Of a stretch of DNA of 64,000 nt, positions 8,781 through 18,415 are shown piece after piece. The position numbers and the translations under genes are program-made. The DNA comes from Paenibacillus planticolens (GTDB lineage: Bacteria; Bacillota; Bacilli; Paenibacillales; NBRC-103111): positions 397,672 to 461,671 of the forward strand of contig NZ_WHNZ01000007.1 of assembly GCF_013141725.1 (NCBI RefSeq). Direction: 5' to 3'. How positions within the stretch are numbered: position 1 is the first letter of the stretch; each line of letters begins with the position of its first letter. Under the pieces are notes generated by a model. The model was not told where the DNA came from. It searched no databases and saw nothing but the letters and a program-made list of their open reading frames with translations.

Positions 8781-11700
8781 TTAGTTTTCCAACATCCAAT
8801 CGTCGATAATCATTCTGGCAACATATGCCAAGACTTGAATATCAATTGTGCCTGTGTTGTAAATATCCGCTTTTTCAATTTGATTCCAGTTTGCGTCTGT
8901 TGATTTCGTACCGTAGTACTTGGCAATGATGGACAGGTCTTTAATGGAGATTTTCGTCTCGCCAGGAACCAGTGTAATGAATTGTGTCGCGAATGTTTGC
9001 AGGGCCGCCTGCAACGCATCTTTCGCTGCATCCACTTGTGGTTGTCTGGAAGATGATTTGTCCAGTACGTCTTTAGCGCTTGTAATAGCAGCTAGCAATG
9101 TCGCTTTGGAACCAAGCTCGTACTTGCCGAGTTTGTCGCCTTCAATCGCTGCATCATACTTGCTTTGCGCACTGGCAACGGTTTCGGCTAGTTCCGTTTT
9201 GTTCACTGTACCAGGCTCTGGATCCGTTTCGATAATAACGGAGTTGCTGAATGTTGTTACGGCTGCATTCAGAGCGCTTAATGCGTTTGCTACTTCCGTT
9301 TGTGTCGATGCAGCATTATTGCTTACTGCGATTGCGTTGTTAATCGCTGTTAACAAGGTTGCTTTCGATCCGGCCGGATATTGTCCGACTTGCGTACCTT
9401 CGCTCGCATTGTCATGCTTCGTTTGTGCAGCAGCAATTGCAGCATTCAACTCTGCTTTATTGACAACGTTAATTTGAATGTTGAGCGATACGCCAGGTAC
9501 TTGCGTTGCTGAACCTTCGTTAGAGACATTGAAGTCAATTAACGATACGGTTGTGATCCCTGGCTCAGCACCGGCTTTCGTTTTGGCATGCAGCGTTAAC
9601 AAGTCACCCGGTTTACTTATCGCATTGTTCGCACCAATACTGGACAAGATGATGCGAATTTCGCCTTTTTGAGCCTTAACAGCTGTACCCAAGACGCTGA
9701 AATTGTCTCTCAGGGTGCTAAGCGCACTGTTCGCTAATGAGACGACATTACCATTCGAAACCGTATCGAATTCCAGCTTGGTAGGGTCGTATTTCACAAT
9801 GACATCCATTGTTGTGAAGCTGGATTGCAGGTTGCTCACACCCATAGTCAAATCAAACGGTTGTGCTTGATTCACAGCTTCAGGACCAATTAATGTCGAT
9901 GTAGTTACAATCGGATTGCTTACGGTTACATTGGCAACTGCCTTGATCGTTGTGCCCGCAACCGTACCATTCACACTAAACGTACCGGCCGCAGCATACT
10001 GCGCAGGGGCAATTGCATCCCAAATTACATCTAGTGATGCTGTAGTCGAATCGTTATAATTCACGGTTACAACAGCTGGCATTTGTGGCGCTGTTCCAGC
10101 GGTAGTTGATACATCAACAGGATTAATGCTTGTTATAACGGCTTGTGCCGCTACGACGGTTACGTTGGCTACTGGTTTAATCGTAGTGCCCGCAACTGTA
10201 CCATTCACACTAAACGTACCGACTGCAGCATACTTCACTGGATCAATCGCAGCCCATGTTACATTGACAGGAGACGTTGTCGTATCGTTATATGTCGCAT
10301 TTACGGTATTCGGCAATACTGGCGCTACTCCAGGATTCGTCGTTACATTTACTGGAGCAAAACTAGTAATTGCTTTAGCGGTTACCGTTAATGTCAGTTT
10401 TGCTACAATATTTGTCCCAGTAACAGTACCATTAAGGGTAACTGTGCCTGCGGCAGCATATTGCTCCGGAGCTATGCTCCATACGACACTGACAGGTCCG
10501 GATGTACCGTTATCGTATTGCGCTGTTACCGTTTGCGGTAATACCGGCGCTACACCAGCGACTGTGGAACTGGTTGAATTTGCAATGGATGTAATCGTTC
10601 TTGGATAGACAGTCACATTTACTTTGGCCAATACGGAAGTGCCCGCCACATGACCCAGTATGGTGAATGTTCCCGGTGAGTTCAATAAATTCGGATCATA
10701 AGCATCCCATGTTACTTTAATGTTGATATTATCCATGGAACCATCGTTATAATAAGCTTCGATGATCGATGGCAGCACTAGCGGTTTGCCGGCTGTGATC
10801 GAAATATTCTCATCCTGAATGCTGTTAATCGTTACATCGTTTGTTACCCGTACAAAGACAGTAGCTTCAGCCTCAATATTGGTTCCGTCCACTGTACCTT
10901 TTACTGTAAAACTTCCGGGAGTTGCCACTTGACTTGGCGTTACGGCATCCCAGATTACACTTCCAGCGGCCGTCGAGCCATCTTCGAAAACTTTGGTCAC
11001 GGTTGGCGGCAGGACAGGCAGCACATCATGCAGTGTGCTTACTTTTACAGGTTTAACACTTGATGTTGGCGTTGTGTAAACCTTCCATTCCAAAATCCCC
11101 GTCCACTGCGTTCCTCTTGTGATCGTCATGCGCAATTTTGTTGTCGTGATTGGCGAGAAGGTTGTTGTATTGTACTTATTGAGCGCAACGCCATTGCCAA
11201 CTGCGTTCGGAACATCTACGTAATCTGTGCCGTTCCAATATTGCAGCTTACTATCAGTAGGTGCCAGAATACCGCCGTTATCTGTCCACCAATACACATC
11301 GGATTTCGAGATGTTCACCGGTGTTCCCCACGTGTATTCCACCCACTGTGTTTTAGGGCTGCTGTTCCAGTTTCCGTAAGCACCGCCTGTTTTATCGGTT
11401 GAGCTAGTCGGATCATAACCGTCATTGATCGCATTCAGATTTTCCCAAGTCGAAACAAAGGAAGTTGACGGCGTAGCCGTTAAGGCCACATTCACCGCAT
11501 TCGGAAGAGGATCAACCGTAACTGCGATATCTACAATTGTAGACAATTCACCATCTGTAGCTGTGAGTGTTAACACATAGTTCCCTGGTCTGTTAAACGT
11601 AGCAATCGTATTGCCGGCTGCATCTTTGGTGAAGACCGCTTGGCCGCCTTGGACTCCGCTTTTCAGGGACCAACTGGTATCCAGCGTACCGAATGGCAGT

Positions 11701-14700
11701 CCGTCGTCCGACATATTTACCAGCAATTTCGCTTTTAAAGGAATTTTCGCTGTCGTATCCTGTTGAACAGTCACCACCGGTGGCGTATTGACAGCATCCG
11801 GAGCTTTCACGCCTGTATTGAATACTTGGAGTTCCTTCACGCCAACATTGGACCCAGGCTTAGGAGTCATCATAACTCTTATCTTCTGCGCAGTAATCGC
11901 AGGGAACTGGACATGATTATAGTTTGCCAGTGTTGGAGATTTGTATTGTTTAGGAACCGCTTTCCAAGACGAAGTTGATTCATCGTAGTATTGAACCGTA
12001 TACATAGATGGTTCTCTGTAGAAAGTTTGCGGTTTATCATTGTAATAGTAGATCTTGATATCATCGAATGTTTTCGGTGATCCAAAGTCAGCTTGCAGCC
12101 AATCTTGCGCGTTTGTCGACCCTCTTGAACCCCAAATTGGCGGGTTCGCGGTGAAAGAACCGGAAGTAAAGAAGTTGCCACTTATTGTAAATCCTGTTTT
12201 AGCATTGGATGGTGATGTTTGAGGATGCGTATAAGAAGCTGTCATTGTTGAATTCAAAGCCAAGTTTGCAGCATTGCCAGTTTCCGGCGTTAAATCCACA
12301 CCAGCCTTCTGGAACAAATCAGCAGCCCTGTTATACGTATTCAAATCAACTTCCATAGCACTTTTCATTTGCGTATTGCTGTTCTGTACGGCTACAGTTG
12401 CCCCGCTGCCGTCTAAGACCTTTACGACACCTGAAGCCGAATTCCATTCCAAATGAGCCAGCTTATCCGTTCTAAGAACTAGCGAACCATTCACATACAT
12501 CGAATATCCTTCTTGAACATTCGGATAATACGTTTTCCCATCTCCTGGTTTATCCCAGACGATCGTGATGTCATTGCCATGATAACGGAGGTTGTTCACC
12601 GTAAAGTGATCCCAACCGATGTCAATCGGCCATAATTCAACCGTTGAATCTGTACGAGGCACAAGTCCGATAATATCCTCGATAACGGAATAATTGTAAT
12701 TGCCAAGGATATTGTGGTGAATCCCGGATCTTCCGCCAATTTGCTTCGTCGTTGGGTTCCAGTTGTACCAATACTCATTGTTGTCCAAATAGTTAATATT
12801 GCCTTGATAAGCGGTTGACCATCCAAGCCAGTACATCAACTTCTTGTACATATCCGCTGTTATGTAAGGCTGGTTCGGATATTTCCTGAGCACTTCCGTA
12901 AAGAGTCTAATATTTCCTGAAGCATTCAAATTGGCAAAGTTATTGGAACCGCCAACCCCTGCCGCTACGGAAAGAGCTTTATCCTTCTGATTTGCCGTAT
13001 AGAATGGGAATACAGGGAATTCATCTTTATCTGCCCAATAGCGGAGTGACTCCAAATACTTAGGATCGTCTTTAGGTACAAGTCCGTCCATTTGGAAGGC
13101 GTAGTAATTGTTAGCTTCCTTCCAAGGAATAAATGTATTTGTTAATAAGTCCTTCTGTAAAAACATTTTTGATGATTCGTCCCACATAATGGATAAGAAG
13201 TCCGTCTTCAGCTTATTTGCAAAAGCGAACATTTCATTGGCCTTCGCTGTATTGCCGACTAACTGGTAGGCTTTTGCGGAAGCCATGGCATTCCCATAAA
13301 CGAAAGCGCTTTCAGTTCGGTTTTGATTGATGTTCCCTCTTTTTTCATAATAGTGAAAAGCATTGCCATCCGCATCGTTCCCTGTCAGGGAGCCCCAATC
13401 ATAATTAATGACGCCGTCTTTGTTCGTATCAAACCGATCTAGTTGACCTTTCGCATCTTTCTCAGCATACCGCGCTAAGTTATTCAAAATTTTCGGCTGA
13501 CCGCCATGGACTTCATACGTTTGGAAAGCGGAATCCCCAATGTATTGGGAATAGCTGTTATTCCAGTTGGACGGTTTCCCCGGATTATCTGTAAACAGAC
13601 TGTCCCTCGAAGTTTCGCCGGCTGACACCCAATCGCCATACGAATATATCGGGCTTCTGAAATATTTGAGATCCTGCATATGCATTGGTTGCGTCAATAC
13701 GATGGCATTATTATAGCCTAAAGCTCCTTCTACAGAGATCGGGAACTGGTAATCATTCCCTGGAATGTTGGCATCGAGGAAGTTAAACCGGCTTAACCAC
13801 CATCTGTAATAAATAATCTTCTTAATATTTTCGTCCGCAACATCCATATATGGAACGTTGTCTGCCCACCATTTGTTATACTCGCGCATCTGAGTTAGGT
13901 AAGCGGTATTGGCATCATAGTCTTTATAGCGGTTGTAATCGACGAGCGAATCCGGTATTTCATTCGTAATGAAACCCATTTGGAATTTAAGCGTAATCTT
14001 TTGATTTGGCGCCAAAGTGATGGACCTGGTTAAAATGCCATTGCTGGCTTTCATTCCTGTTCCACTGAACCGTGGATACACTTTGGTCAAATTATTTCTC
14101 ACATCAAACGTACCTGTAAGCTCAGTGCCATCTTCTGAAGCTGTTTTGGCAAATGGAGAATCTGCCGTTAGGTCGAATGTTTTGGACGTTGTCCCTGTAT
14201 TCGTAATCGTTACATTGTCGATAGCGACGTTGTTGTCTGTGATGAATTTGGTTTCTTCCAGCGTGTAACCGGTCGCATTATAGAACGCTGACCAATAACT
14301 TGGCGTTTGAATTCTTTTCGTCGCATCCTGCGTGAAGGTCACGCCGGGAATCTGAATGGAGTAACCCTTTTGATTCAGCAAATCAAAATAAGCGATATTG
14401 TTGCCAAAACCGATGACTGTGGCAGCGTTCGTATACATATACAAAGCTTTGCCCCGTGACATCAAATAGGTTCCTGTAGGATCATTCCCTTTCCTGGTAA
14501 GGATGCGATCCATCCAGTACGAAGTGCCTCCTGCTGCAAGATCGGCTTGATACATATCCATCATCATGCTTCTGCCGGCATCGAAAGTGGCCGGTTCAGG
14601 CGGGACCACCACATTCCCGGCTGTATTCGTGAACACAGGCATCCCAGGATCATTATTGTGCACAAAATTAGGATCTGCTGCAAAAACAGTTGTGCTAAAT

Positions 14701-14771
14701 CCTGACACTAACGAGAACACCAAAGTTGTCGTCAAAATTTTCCTGCCAATTGATTTTTTGAACTTACTCAT
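8781..14771 (-). CDS. Giant secreted glycosidase with F5/8, Ig-like, cohesin, FIVAR and dockerin modules
   Basis: 1996 residues. Signal peptide (1-31, ending TVFAA). A large N-terminal region (about 35-825) rich in Trp, Tyr and helices resembles (alpha/alpha)6-barrel glycosidases of the GH63/MGH1-like type; a GH142-like beta-L-arabinofuranosidase is possible but I cannot confirm it. Near residue 447 it holds an EF-hand-like loop, DTNKDGVINYD. Then an F5/8 type C domain (830-988), a PKD-like domain (988-1088), a second F5/8-like domain (1090-1240), five Big_4 Ig-like repeats (1240-1620), a cohesin-like domain (1621-1765), two FIVAR repeats (1769-1936) and a dockerin-like domain (1938-1996). 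The dockerin loops are degenerate (LVPGETKISIKD, DIYNTGTIDIQV), like those of the GH51 enzyme downstream. Start ATG follows TAGGAGGT. The arabinan context comes from neighbours, not from the domain itself. Confidence 0.8.
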   Translation of the reverse strand: MSKFKKSIGRKILTTTLVFSLVSGFSTTVFAADPNFVHNNDPGMPVFTNTAGNVVVPPEPATFDAGRSMMMDMYQADLAAGGTSYWMDRILTRKGNDPTGTYLMSRGKALYMYTNAATVIGFGNNIAYFDLLNQKGYSIQIPGVTFTQDATKRIQTPSYWSAFYNATGYTLEETKFITDNNVAIDNVTITNTGTTSKTFDLTADSPFAKTASEDGTELTGTFDVRNNLTKVYPRFSGTGMKASNGILTRSITLAPNQKITLKFQMGFITNEIPDSLVDYNRYKDYDANTAYLTQMREYNKWWADNVPYMDVADENIKKIIYYRWWLSRFNFLDANIPGNDYQFPISVEGALGYNNAIVLTQPMHMQDLKYFRSPIYSYGDWVSAGETSRDSLFTDNPGKPSNWNNSYSQYIGDSAFQTYEVHGGQPKILNNLARYAEKDAKGQLDRFDTNKDGVINYDWGSLTGNDADGNAFHYYEKRGNINQNRTESAFVYGNAMASAKAYQLVGNTAKANEMFAFANKLKTDFLSIMWDESSKMFLQKDLLTNTFIPWKEANNYYAFQMDGLVPKDDPKYLESLRYWADKDEFPVFPFYTANQKDKALSVAAGVGGSNNFANLNASGNIRLFTEVLRKYPNQPYITADMYKKLMYWLGWSTAYQGNINYLDNNEYWYNWNPTTKQIGGRSGIHHNILGNYNYSVIEDIIGLVPRTDSTVELWPIDIGWDHFTVNNLRYHGNDITIVWDKPGDGKTYYPNVQEGYSMYVNGSLVLRTDKLAHLEWNSASGVVKVLDGSGATVAVQNSNTQMKSAMEVDLNTYNRAADLFQKAGVDLTPETGNAANLALNSTMTASYTHPQTSPSNAKTGFTISGNFFTSGSFTANPPIWGSRGSTNAQDWLQADFGSPKTFDDIKIYYYNDKPQTFYREPSMYTVQYYDESTSSWKAVPKQYKSPTLANYNHVQFPAITAQKIRVMMTPKPGSNVGVKELQVFNTGVKAPDAVNTPPVVTVQQDTTAKIPLKAKLLVNMSDDGLPFGTLDTSWSLKSGVQGGQAVFTKDAAGNTIATFNRPGNYVLTLTATDGELSTIVDIAVTVDPLPNAVNVALTATPSTSFVSTWENLNAINDGYDPTSSTDKTGGAYGNWNSSPKTQWVEYTWGTPVNISKSDVYWWTDNGGILAPTDSKLQYWNGTDYVDVPNAVGNGVALNKYNTTTFSPITTTKLRMTITRGTQWTGILEWKVYTTPTSSVKPVKVSTLHDVLPVLPPTVTKVFEDGSTAAGSVIWDAVTPSQVATPGSFTVKGTVDGTNIEAEATVFVRVTNDVTINSIQDENISITAGKPLVLPSIIEAYYNDGSMDNINIKVTWDAYDPNLLNSPGTFTILGHVAGTSVLAKVNVTVYPRTITSIANSTSSTVAGVAPVLPQTVTAQYDNGTSGPVSVVWSIAPEQYAAAGTVTLNGTVTGTNIVAKLTLTVTAKAITSFAPVNVTTNPGVAPVLPNTVNATYNDTTTSPVNVTWAAIDPVKYAAVGTFSVNGTVAGTTIKPVANVTVVAAQAVITSINPVDVSTTAGTAPQMPAVVTVNYNDSTTASLDVIWDAIAPAQYAAAGTFSVNGTVAGTTIKAVANVTVSNPIVTTSTLIGPEAVNQAQPFDLTMGVSNLQSSFTTMDVIVKYDPTKLEFDTVSNGNVVSLANSALSTLRDNFSVLGTAVKAQKGEIRIILSSIGANNAISKPGDLLTLHAKTKAGAEPGITTVSLIDFNVSNEGSATQVPGVSLNIQINVVNKAELNAAIAAAQTKHDNASEGTQVGQYPAGSKATLLTAINNAIAVSNNAASTQTEVANALSALNAAVTTFSNSVIIETDPEPGTVNKTELAETVASAQSKYDAAIEGDKLGKYELGSKATLLAAITSAKDVLDKSSSRQPQVDAAKDALQAALQTFATQFITLVPGETKISIKDLSIIAKYYGTKSTDANWNQIEKADIYNTGTIDIQVLAYVARMIIDDWMLEN

Positions 14772-14848
14772 TTGTTACCTCCTATTGAGTGCTGAGTTAT
14801 CTGGCCATTTCTTACCCCTTATTAAATGCTGCGCTATGAACATCTTCC

Positions 14849-14893
14849 TAGCGGAATGAACCGCCTGTTGCAGATACAGGGAACATTCCGCTA
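14849..14893. promoter_or_regulatory. Intercistronic two-tier stem-loop
   Basis: TAGCGGAATG pairs perfectly with CATTCCGCTA, and inside it CCTGT pairs with ACAGG around a 7-base loop. It lies between the permease gene and the giant enzyme gene. There is no U-run after it on the minus strand, so it is unlikely to be a simple terminator; an RNA-stabilising or processing hairpin fits better. Confidence 0.55.
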
Positions 14894-14952
14894 ATTTTGA
14901 CCACCCCCTTAAGGTAGTTAAATGGCTATCAACCGGCACAAGGCAATAACGA

Positions 14953-15786
14953 TTACCCTTTTACGCCTGTCATCGCGATGCCTTCTACCAAGTGTTTTTG
15001 CGCAATGAGGAATAAGACTAAGGACGGCAGTACAACGACGCTTGTCGCTGCCATCATATAATTCCACTGCGCAGAGTACGTACCTTGGAACAAAGTCAAT
15101 CCAAGCATTAACGTGTAGTTTTTCTCTGATGTTATAAAAACGAGCGGGCCCAAATAATCGTTCCAACTCGCAAGAAACGTTAACAAACCGACTACAATCA
15201 TTGATTGTTTGCCAATCGGTAAAATAATTTTCCAATAGGTTAACAAATGGCCCGCTCCATCAATCTTCGCCGCTTCATCCATCTCTTTTGGAATCGACAT
15301 AAAAAATTGTCGAAGCAAGAAGATGTTAAACACGCCGCCGCCAAACCATGCAGGTGCTATTAACGGTACGAATGTGTCCGTTAGATTTAACATTTTCCAA
15401 CCGATGAAATGTGGAATCATAACAACGAAGAACGGCAGCATCAATCCGGTTAAAATCACTCCAAAAACACGGTCTCTGCCCATCCAGTTAATTCTGGAAA
15501 AACTATATGCACAGAGCGAACTGCTTAATAACACACCGACAATGGATAATCCTGTAACAATCGTGCTATTGAGAAAATATTGAGGGAACGGGTGGCTGCT
15601 GAGAGCCGTTTTGAAATTCTCCCAATACATCGAACTTGGAAAAAAGATCGGAGGATTTTTAAAAACCTCCCCCATATCAACGACTGCCGTTCTTACCATC
15701 CAATAGAAGGGAAAGAGGCAAATCACACTGCCGATGATTAAGATCCCGTAAACAAAAGCTAACTTTAGTGTCTGCTTTTTTTTCAT
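14953..15786 (-). CDS. CUT1 sugar ABC transporter permease (MalG/YesQ-like)
   Basis: 277 residues with about six membrane helices and the inner-membrane EAA loop EMDEAAKIDGAG near residue 190, which docks the ATPase. This is the second permease of a carbohydrate-uptake type 1 importer. Its start overlaps the end of the other permease gene by four bases, so the two are translationally coupled. No ATPase gene is in the cluster; such importers commonly share an MsmX-type ATPase. Substrate is inferred to be arabino-oligosaccharide because of the downstream arabinofuranosidase. Confidence 0.88.
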   Translation of the reverse strand: MKKKQTLKLAFVYGILIIGSVICLFPFYWMVRTAVVDMGEVFKNPPIFFPSSMYWENFKTALSSHPFPQYFLNSTIVTGLSIVGVLLSSSLCAYSFSRINWMGRDRVFGVILTGLMLPFFVVMIPHFIGWKMLNLTDTFVPLIAPAWFGGGVFNIFLLRQFFMSIPKEMDEAAKIDGAGHLLTYWKIILPIGKQSMIVVGLLTFLASWNDYLGPLVFITSEKNYTLMLGLTLFQGTYSAQWNYMMAATSVVVLPSLVLFLIAQKHLVEGIAMTGVKG

Positions 15787-16733
15787 TTGCGGTCTTCCTG
15801 CCCTTCGTAGTACACAAGCGATTTTGAAAATTTAAAGAAAATCCAAGTGAACAATAATATGATCAAAAACAGGAGAACTGCGCTCGCGCTTGAAGTTCCG
15901 AAGTTAGAGAATTGAAACCCTTCTCTAAATAAGTACAGCACATATAAATAGCTTGCTTTATTCGGTCCTCCTTGTGTCATGACATACGGTTGGACGAATG
16001 TTTGAAATGCGTTAATGAACCCGATTACCGTATTGAAAAATATGATGGAAGAGCTCATCGGAACTGTAATGTAAAACAACTTTTGAATACTGTTTCCACC
16101 ATCCACTTCCAAGGCTTCATAAAGATGAGAAGGGATATTCTGAAGACCGGCTAGAAAAATAACGATCATGTTGCCTGTAGTCCATAAGCTGACTAGGATT
16201 AATGTAGGGATAACGGTGGCGTCCGAAGACAGCCACAAGGAAGTTGGCAAATGTAACGTGTTAAGTACATAGTTGACAATACCGAAATTCGGCTGCAATA
16301 ACCAAAGCCAAATGATAGAGGATGCCGCGAGCGGAATAATAACAGGCAAATAAAAAATGGCACGAAAAATGGTTCGTCCTCTTATTTTCATGTTTAACAA
16401 AATGGCAATGAAAAATGAGAATACAATGCCGGCCGGCACACTGACCATAACATAATAAAAGGTAGCCTTGACTGCCGGATAATAGAAAGCATCTTTGCCT
16501 GAAAGTAAATGCATGTAATTATCGAACCCGACCCATTTGGGAGCAGATACAATATTATACTTCGTAAAACTGAGGTAAACCGTGTACAATATTGGCCCAA
16601 TTACAAATATGAGAAATCCTAAAAGGACAGGTGAAGCGAACAAAAGTCCGCTTATCAGTTCACGTACAGCTCGTTTCTTGACCATTTTTGTTGATGAGGT
16701 AATGACTTGATTTTGTTCAACACCAATCTCCAT
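15783..16733 (-). CDS. CUT1 sugar ABC transporter permease (MalF/YesP-like)
   Basis: 316 residues from the ATG at 16733, chosen because GCAGGAG lies about 8 bases upstream; the in-frame ATG at 16754 has no ribosome site. About six membrane helices follow a short cytoplasmic N-terminus, with the EAA-type loop LYEALEVDGGNSIQK around residue 215. It partners the permease at 14953 and the solute-binding lipoprotein at 16829. Confidence 0.88.
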   Translation of the reverse strand: MEIGVEQNQVITSSTKMVKKRAVRELISGLLFASPVLLGFLIFVIGPILYTVYLSFTKYNIVSAPKWVGFDNYMHLLSGKDAFYYPAVKATFYYVMVSVPAGIVFSFFIAILLNMKIRGRTIFRAIFYLPVIIPLAASSIIWLWLLQPNFGIVNYVLNTLHLPTSLWLSSDATVIPTLILVSLWTTGNMIVIFLAGLQNIPSHLYEALEVDGGNSIQKLFYITVPMSSSIIFFNTVIGFINAFQTFVQPYVMTQGGPNKASYLYVLYLFREGFQFSNFGTSSASAVLLFLIILLFTWIFFKFSKSLVYYEGQEDRK

Positions 16734-16828
16734 CGCGATCTCTCCTGCACTCATTTATCTGATTAGCCGACAACACCAGATTTGCCGGCTAATCATGTAT
16801 CTCACGCTTTGCTATCCGTTAACGTTGA

Positions 16829-18271
16829 TTAGTTAGAACCAAATCTGCCCTTAATCTCCGGTTGAACTTTCGGGGCAAGATCTTTCAGCGCTTTTTCTGC
16901 GGTTGATTTACCCAACCAAACCGGATCAAGTGCCGAGAACGTCATATCCGTCACTTTACCGAAGTTCATCAAATAATAACCAGGACTTGCCACGCCATTA
17001 TTCAATAAGTTGTTCATAAATGCATCTTTGAAACCTTCCGGATGCGCAGGATTATTTTCAGCCCATTGTGAAACCAATGCAGGATCCGTGTACCATTTTT
17101 TCATCGTTGGCATCCACAAACCGTCTTTATACAAATCAATGGCACCCGCTGGATCCGCTAAAAATTTGGTCAGCATCCATGTTTCTTCCAAATGTTTGGT
17201 GGATTTATAAATGACGCTGGCACCGCTAATTCCCATGGCAATGCTTTGTTTCATCTTCGGCAATGCGCCAATGCCATAGTTGACTTTTGCTGCTCCAAGA
17301 TCAAGGTTAATCCATTGTCCATGCATGCTCATCGCTACAATTTTGGATTGCAGGGCAACAGCCTGGGATGGAATCGATTTCATTTGCGTAGGTGACGGAG
17401 CAACATGATATTTAGTAATTAAATCAGCGAGTCTTTGAACAGCTTCAACCGCTTCCGGTTGGTCGAGCGCGAATGTTTTCCCGTCTTTCGAAATGATATC
17501 GCCGCCATTATTGACGACTTGAGCCATAATCGGTCCCCACCAGCTTTCGAAGGAAACGCCGAATTGTTTGATGTTATTCGCGTCAAAATTCGGGTCAGCC
17601 GCATTTTTGCCATTTTTATCAAGTGTTAATTTCTGAGCTGCAGCGACAAATTGATCCCAAGTCCACGCATTTTCAGCTTTTGCTGGAGGTACGTCCACTT
17701 TTGCCTCGGCAAACAAATCTTTATTGTAGAAAATGGCAAACGACTCTGCTGCCGTACTTATCGCATACGTATAATTAGGTTTTGTGCCGTTGAACCATAT
17801 GTAATCGAGGAAATCTGATTTTTTTAATTCTTTATCCGTTGCAAACAGATCGTTGATGTTAACAAACTTCTCTTCATTTTGCCACGCTTCCCCTAATTCC
17901 GAGTGCATATAACCGGCATCCGGTGCTTCATTACCAGCTACCATAGCCGTAATTTTCGCATCATAATCCGATTCCGGAATGAACACAGGATCAACAGTAA
18001 TCCATGGGTATTTCTGTGTAAATTTTTTCGTTGCATTCTCGATCGCCGTCTTTTCTTGAGGACTGCCCCAATAGGTGTACTTTAATTTGACGGGGTCTTT
18101 CTTCGCCTCAGGCGACGCTGCCGCTTCTTTGCTTGCTTGAGGCAAAGTTGTTGCCGCTGGTGATGGTGATGTCGGCGCCTCTTTGGTACTGGTTGTACAG
18201 CCTGTGAGAGTAATCATGGATGCGAATAAAACAACGAGAGAGCGTTTCATCATTCTTTTTTTCTGTTGCAA
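16829..18271 (-). CDS. Sugar-binding lipoprotein of the CUT1 importer
   Basis: 480 residues from a TTG start placed 8 bases after AAGGGAGG; the open frame extends to 18316 but without a ribosome site. N-terminal lipoprotein signal with lipobox LTGC (Cys25), then a Ser/Pro/Ala-rich linker and a bacterial solute-binding type 1 fold (LKYTYWGSPQEKTAIENA at the start). It should be anchored outside the membrane and deliver sugar to the two permeases downstream. A candidate cre site lies about 65 bases upstream. Gene order matches YesMN-controlled oligosaccharide uptake systems. Confidence 0.88.
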   Translation of the reverse strand: MQQKKRMMKRSLVVLFASMITLTGCTTSTKEAPTSPSPAATTLPQASKEAAASPEAKKDPVKLKYTYWGSPQEKTAIENATKKFTQKYPWITVDPVFIPESDYDAKITAMVAGNEAPDAGYMHSELGEAWQNEEKFVNINDLFATDKELKKSDFLDYIWFNGTKPNYTYAISTAAESFAIFYNKDLFAEAKVDVPPAKAENAWTWDQFVAAAQKLTLDKNGKNAADPNFDANNIKQFGVSFESWWGPIMAQVVNNGGDIISKDGKTFALDQPEAVEAVQRLADLITKYHVAPSPTQMKSIPSQAVALQSKIVAMSMHGQWINLDLGAAKVNYGIGALPKMKQSIAMGISGASVIYKSTKHLEETWMLTKFLADPAGAIDLYKDGLWMPTMKKWYTDPALVSQWAENNPAHPEGFKDAFMNNLLNNGVASPGYYLMNFGKVTDMTFSALDPVWLGKSTAEKALKDLAPKVQPEIKGRFGSN

Positions 18272-18335
18272 TTTGTTTTCCTCCCTTATCACTCTAAGTT
18301 CTTCATAAGGTTTCACTTATGTAATTACAATATAT

Positions 18336-18350
18336 CGAATGCGCTTACAT
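18336..18350 (-). promoter_or_regulatory. Candidate cre (CcpA) site upstream of the importer
   Basis: The minus strand reads ATGTAAGCGCATTCG, matching 14 of 15 positions of the loose cre pattern WTGNAANCGNWNNCW. It lies between the kinase gene and the solute-binding gene, as expected for catabolite repression of an importer promoter. Confidence 0.5.
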
Positions 18351-18415
18351 CTTGATATTCGAAAGTTTTTGGTTTAGTGGATTATTCTTATATTTTCATC
18401 AGAAATGTCTCTACA

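Noticed and set aside
9920..11050. Regularly spaced DNA similarity that might suggest a CRISPR or tandem repeat array
   Set aside because: The units are about 230 bases and in frame; they encode the Big_4 Ig-like domains of the 1996-residue enzyme.
8781..14771. Firm assignment of the giant enzyme to GH142
   Set aside because: The arabinan context makes it attractive, but I see no family-defining residues that I can verify.
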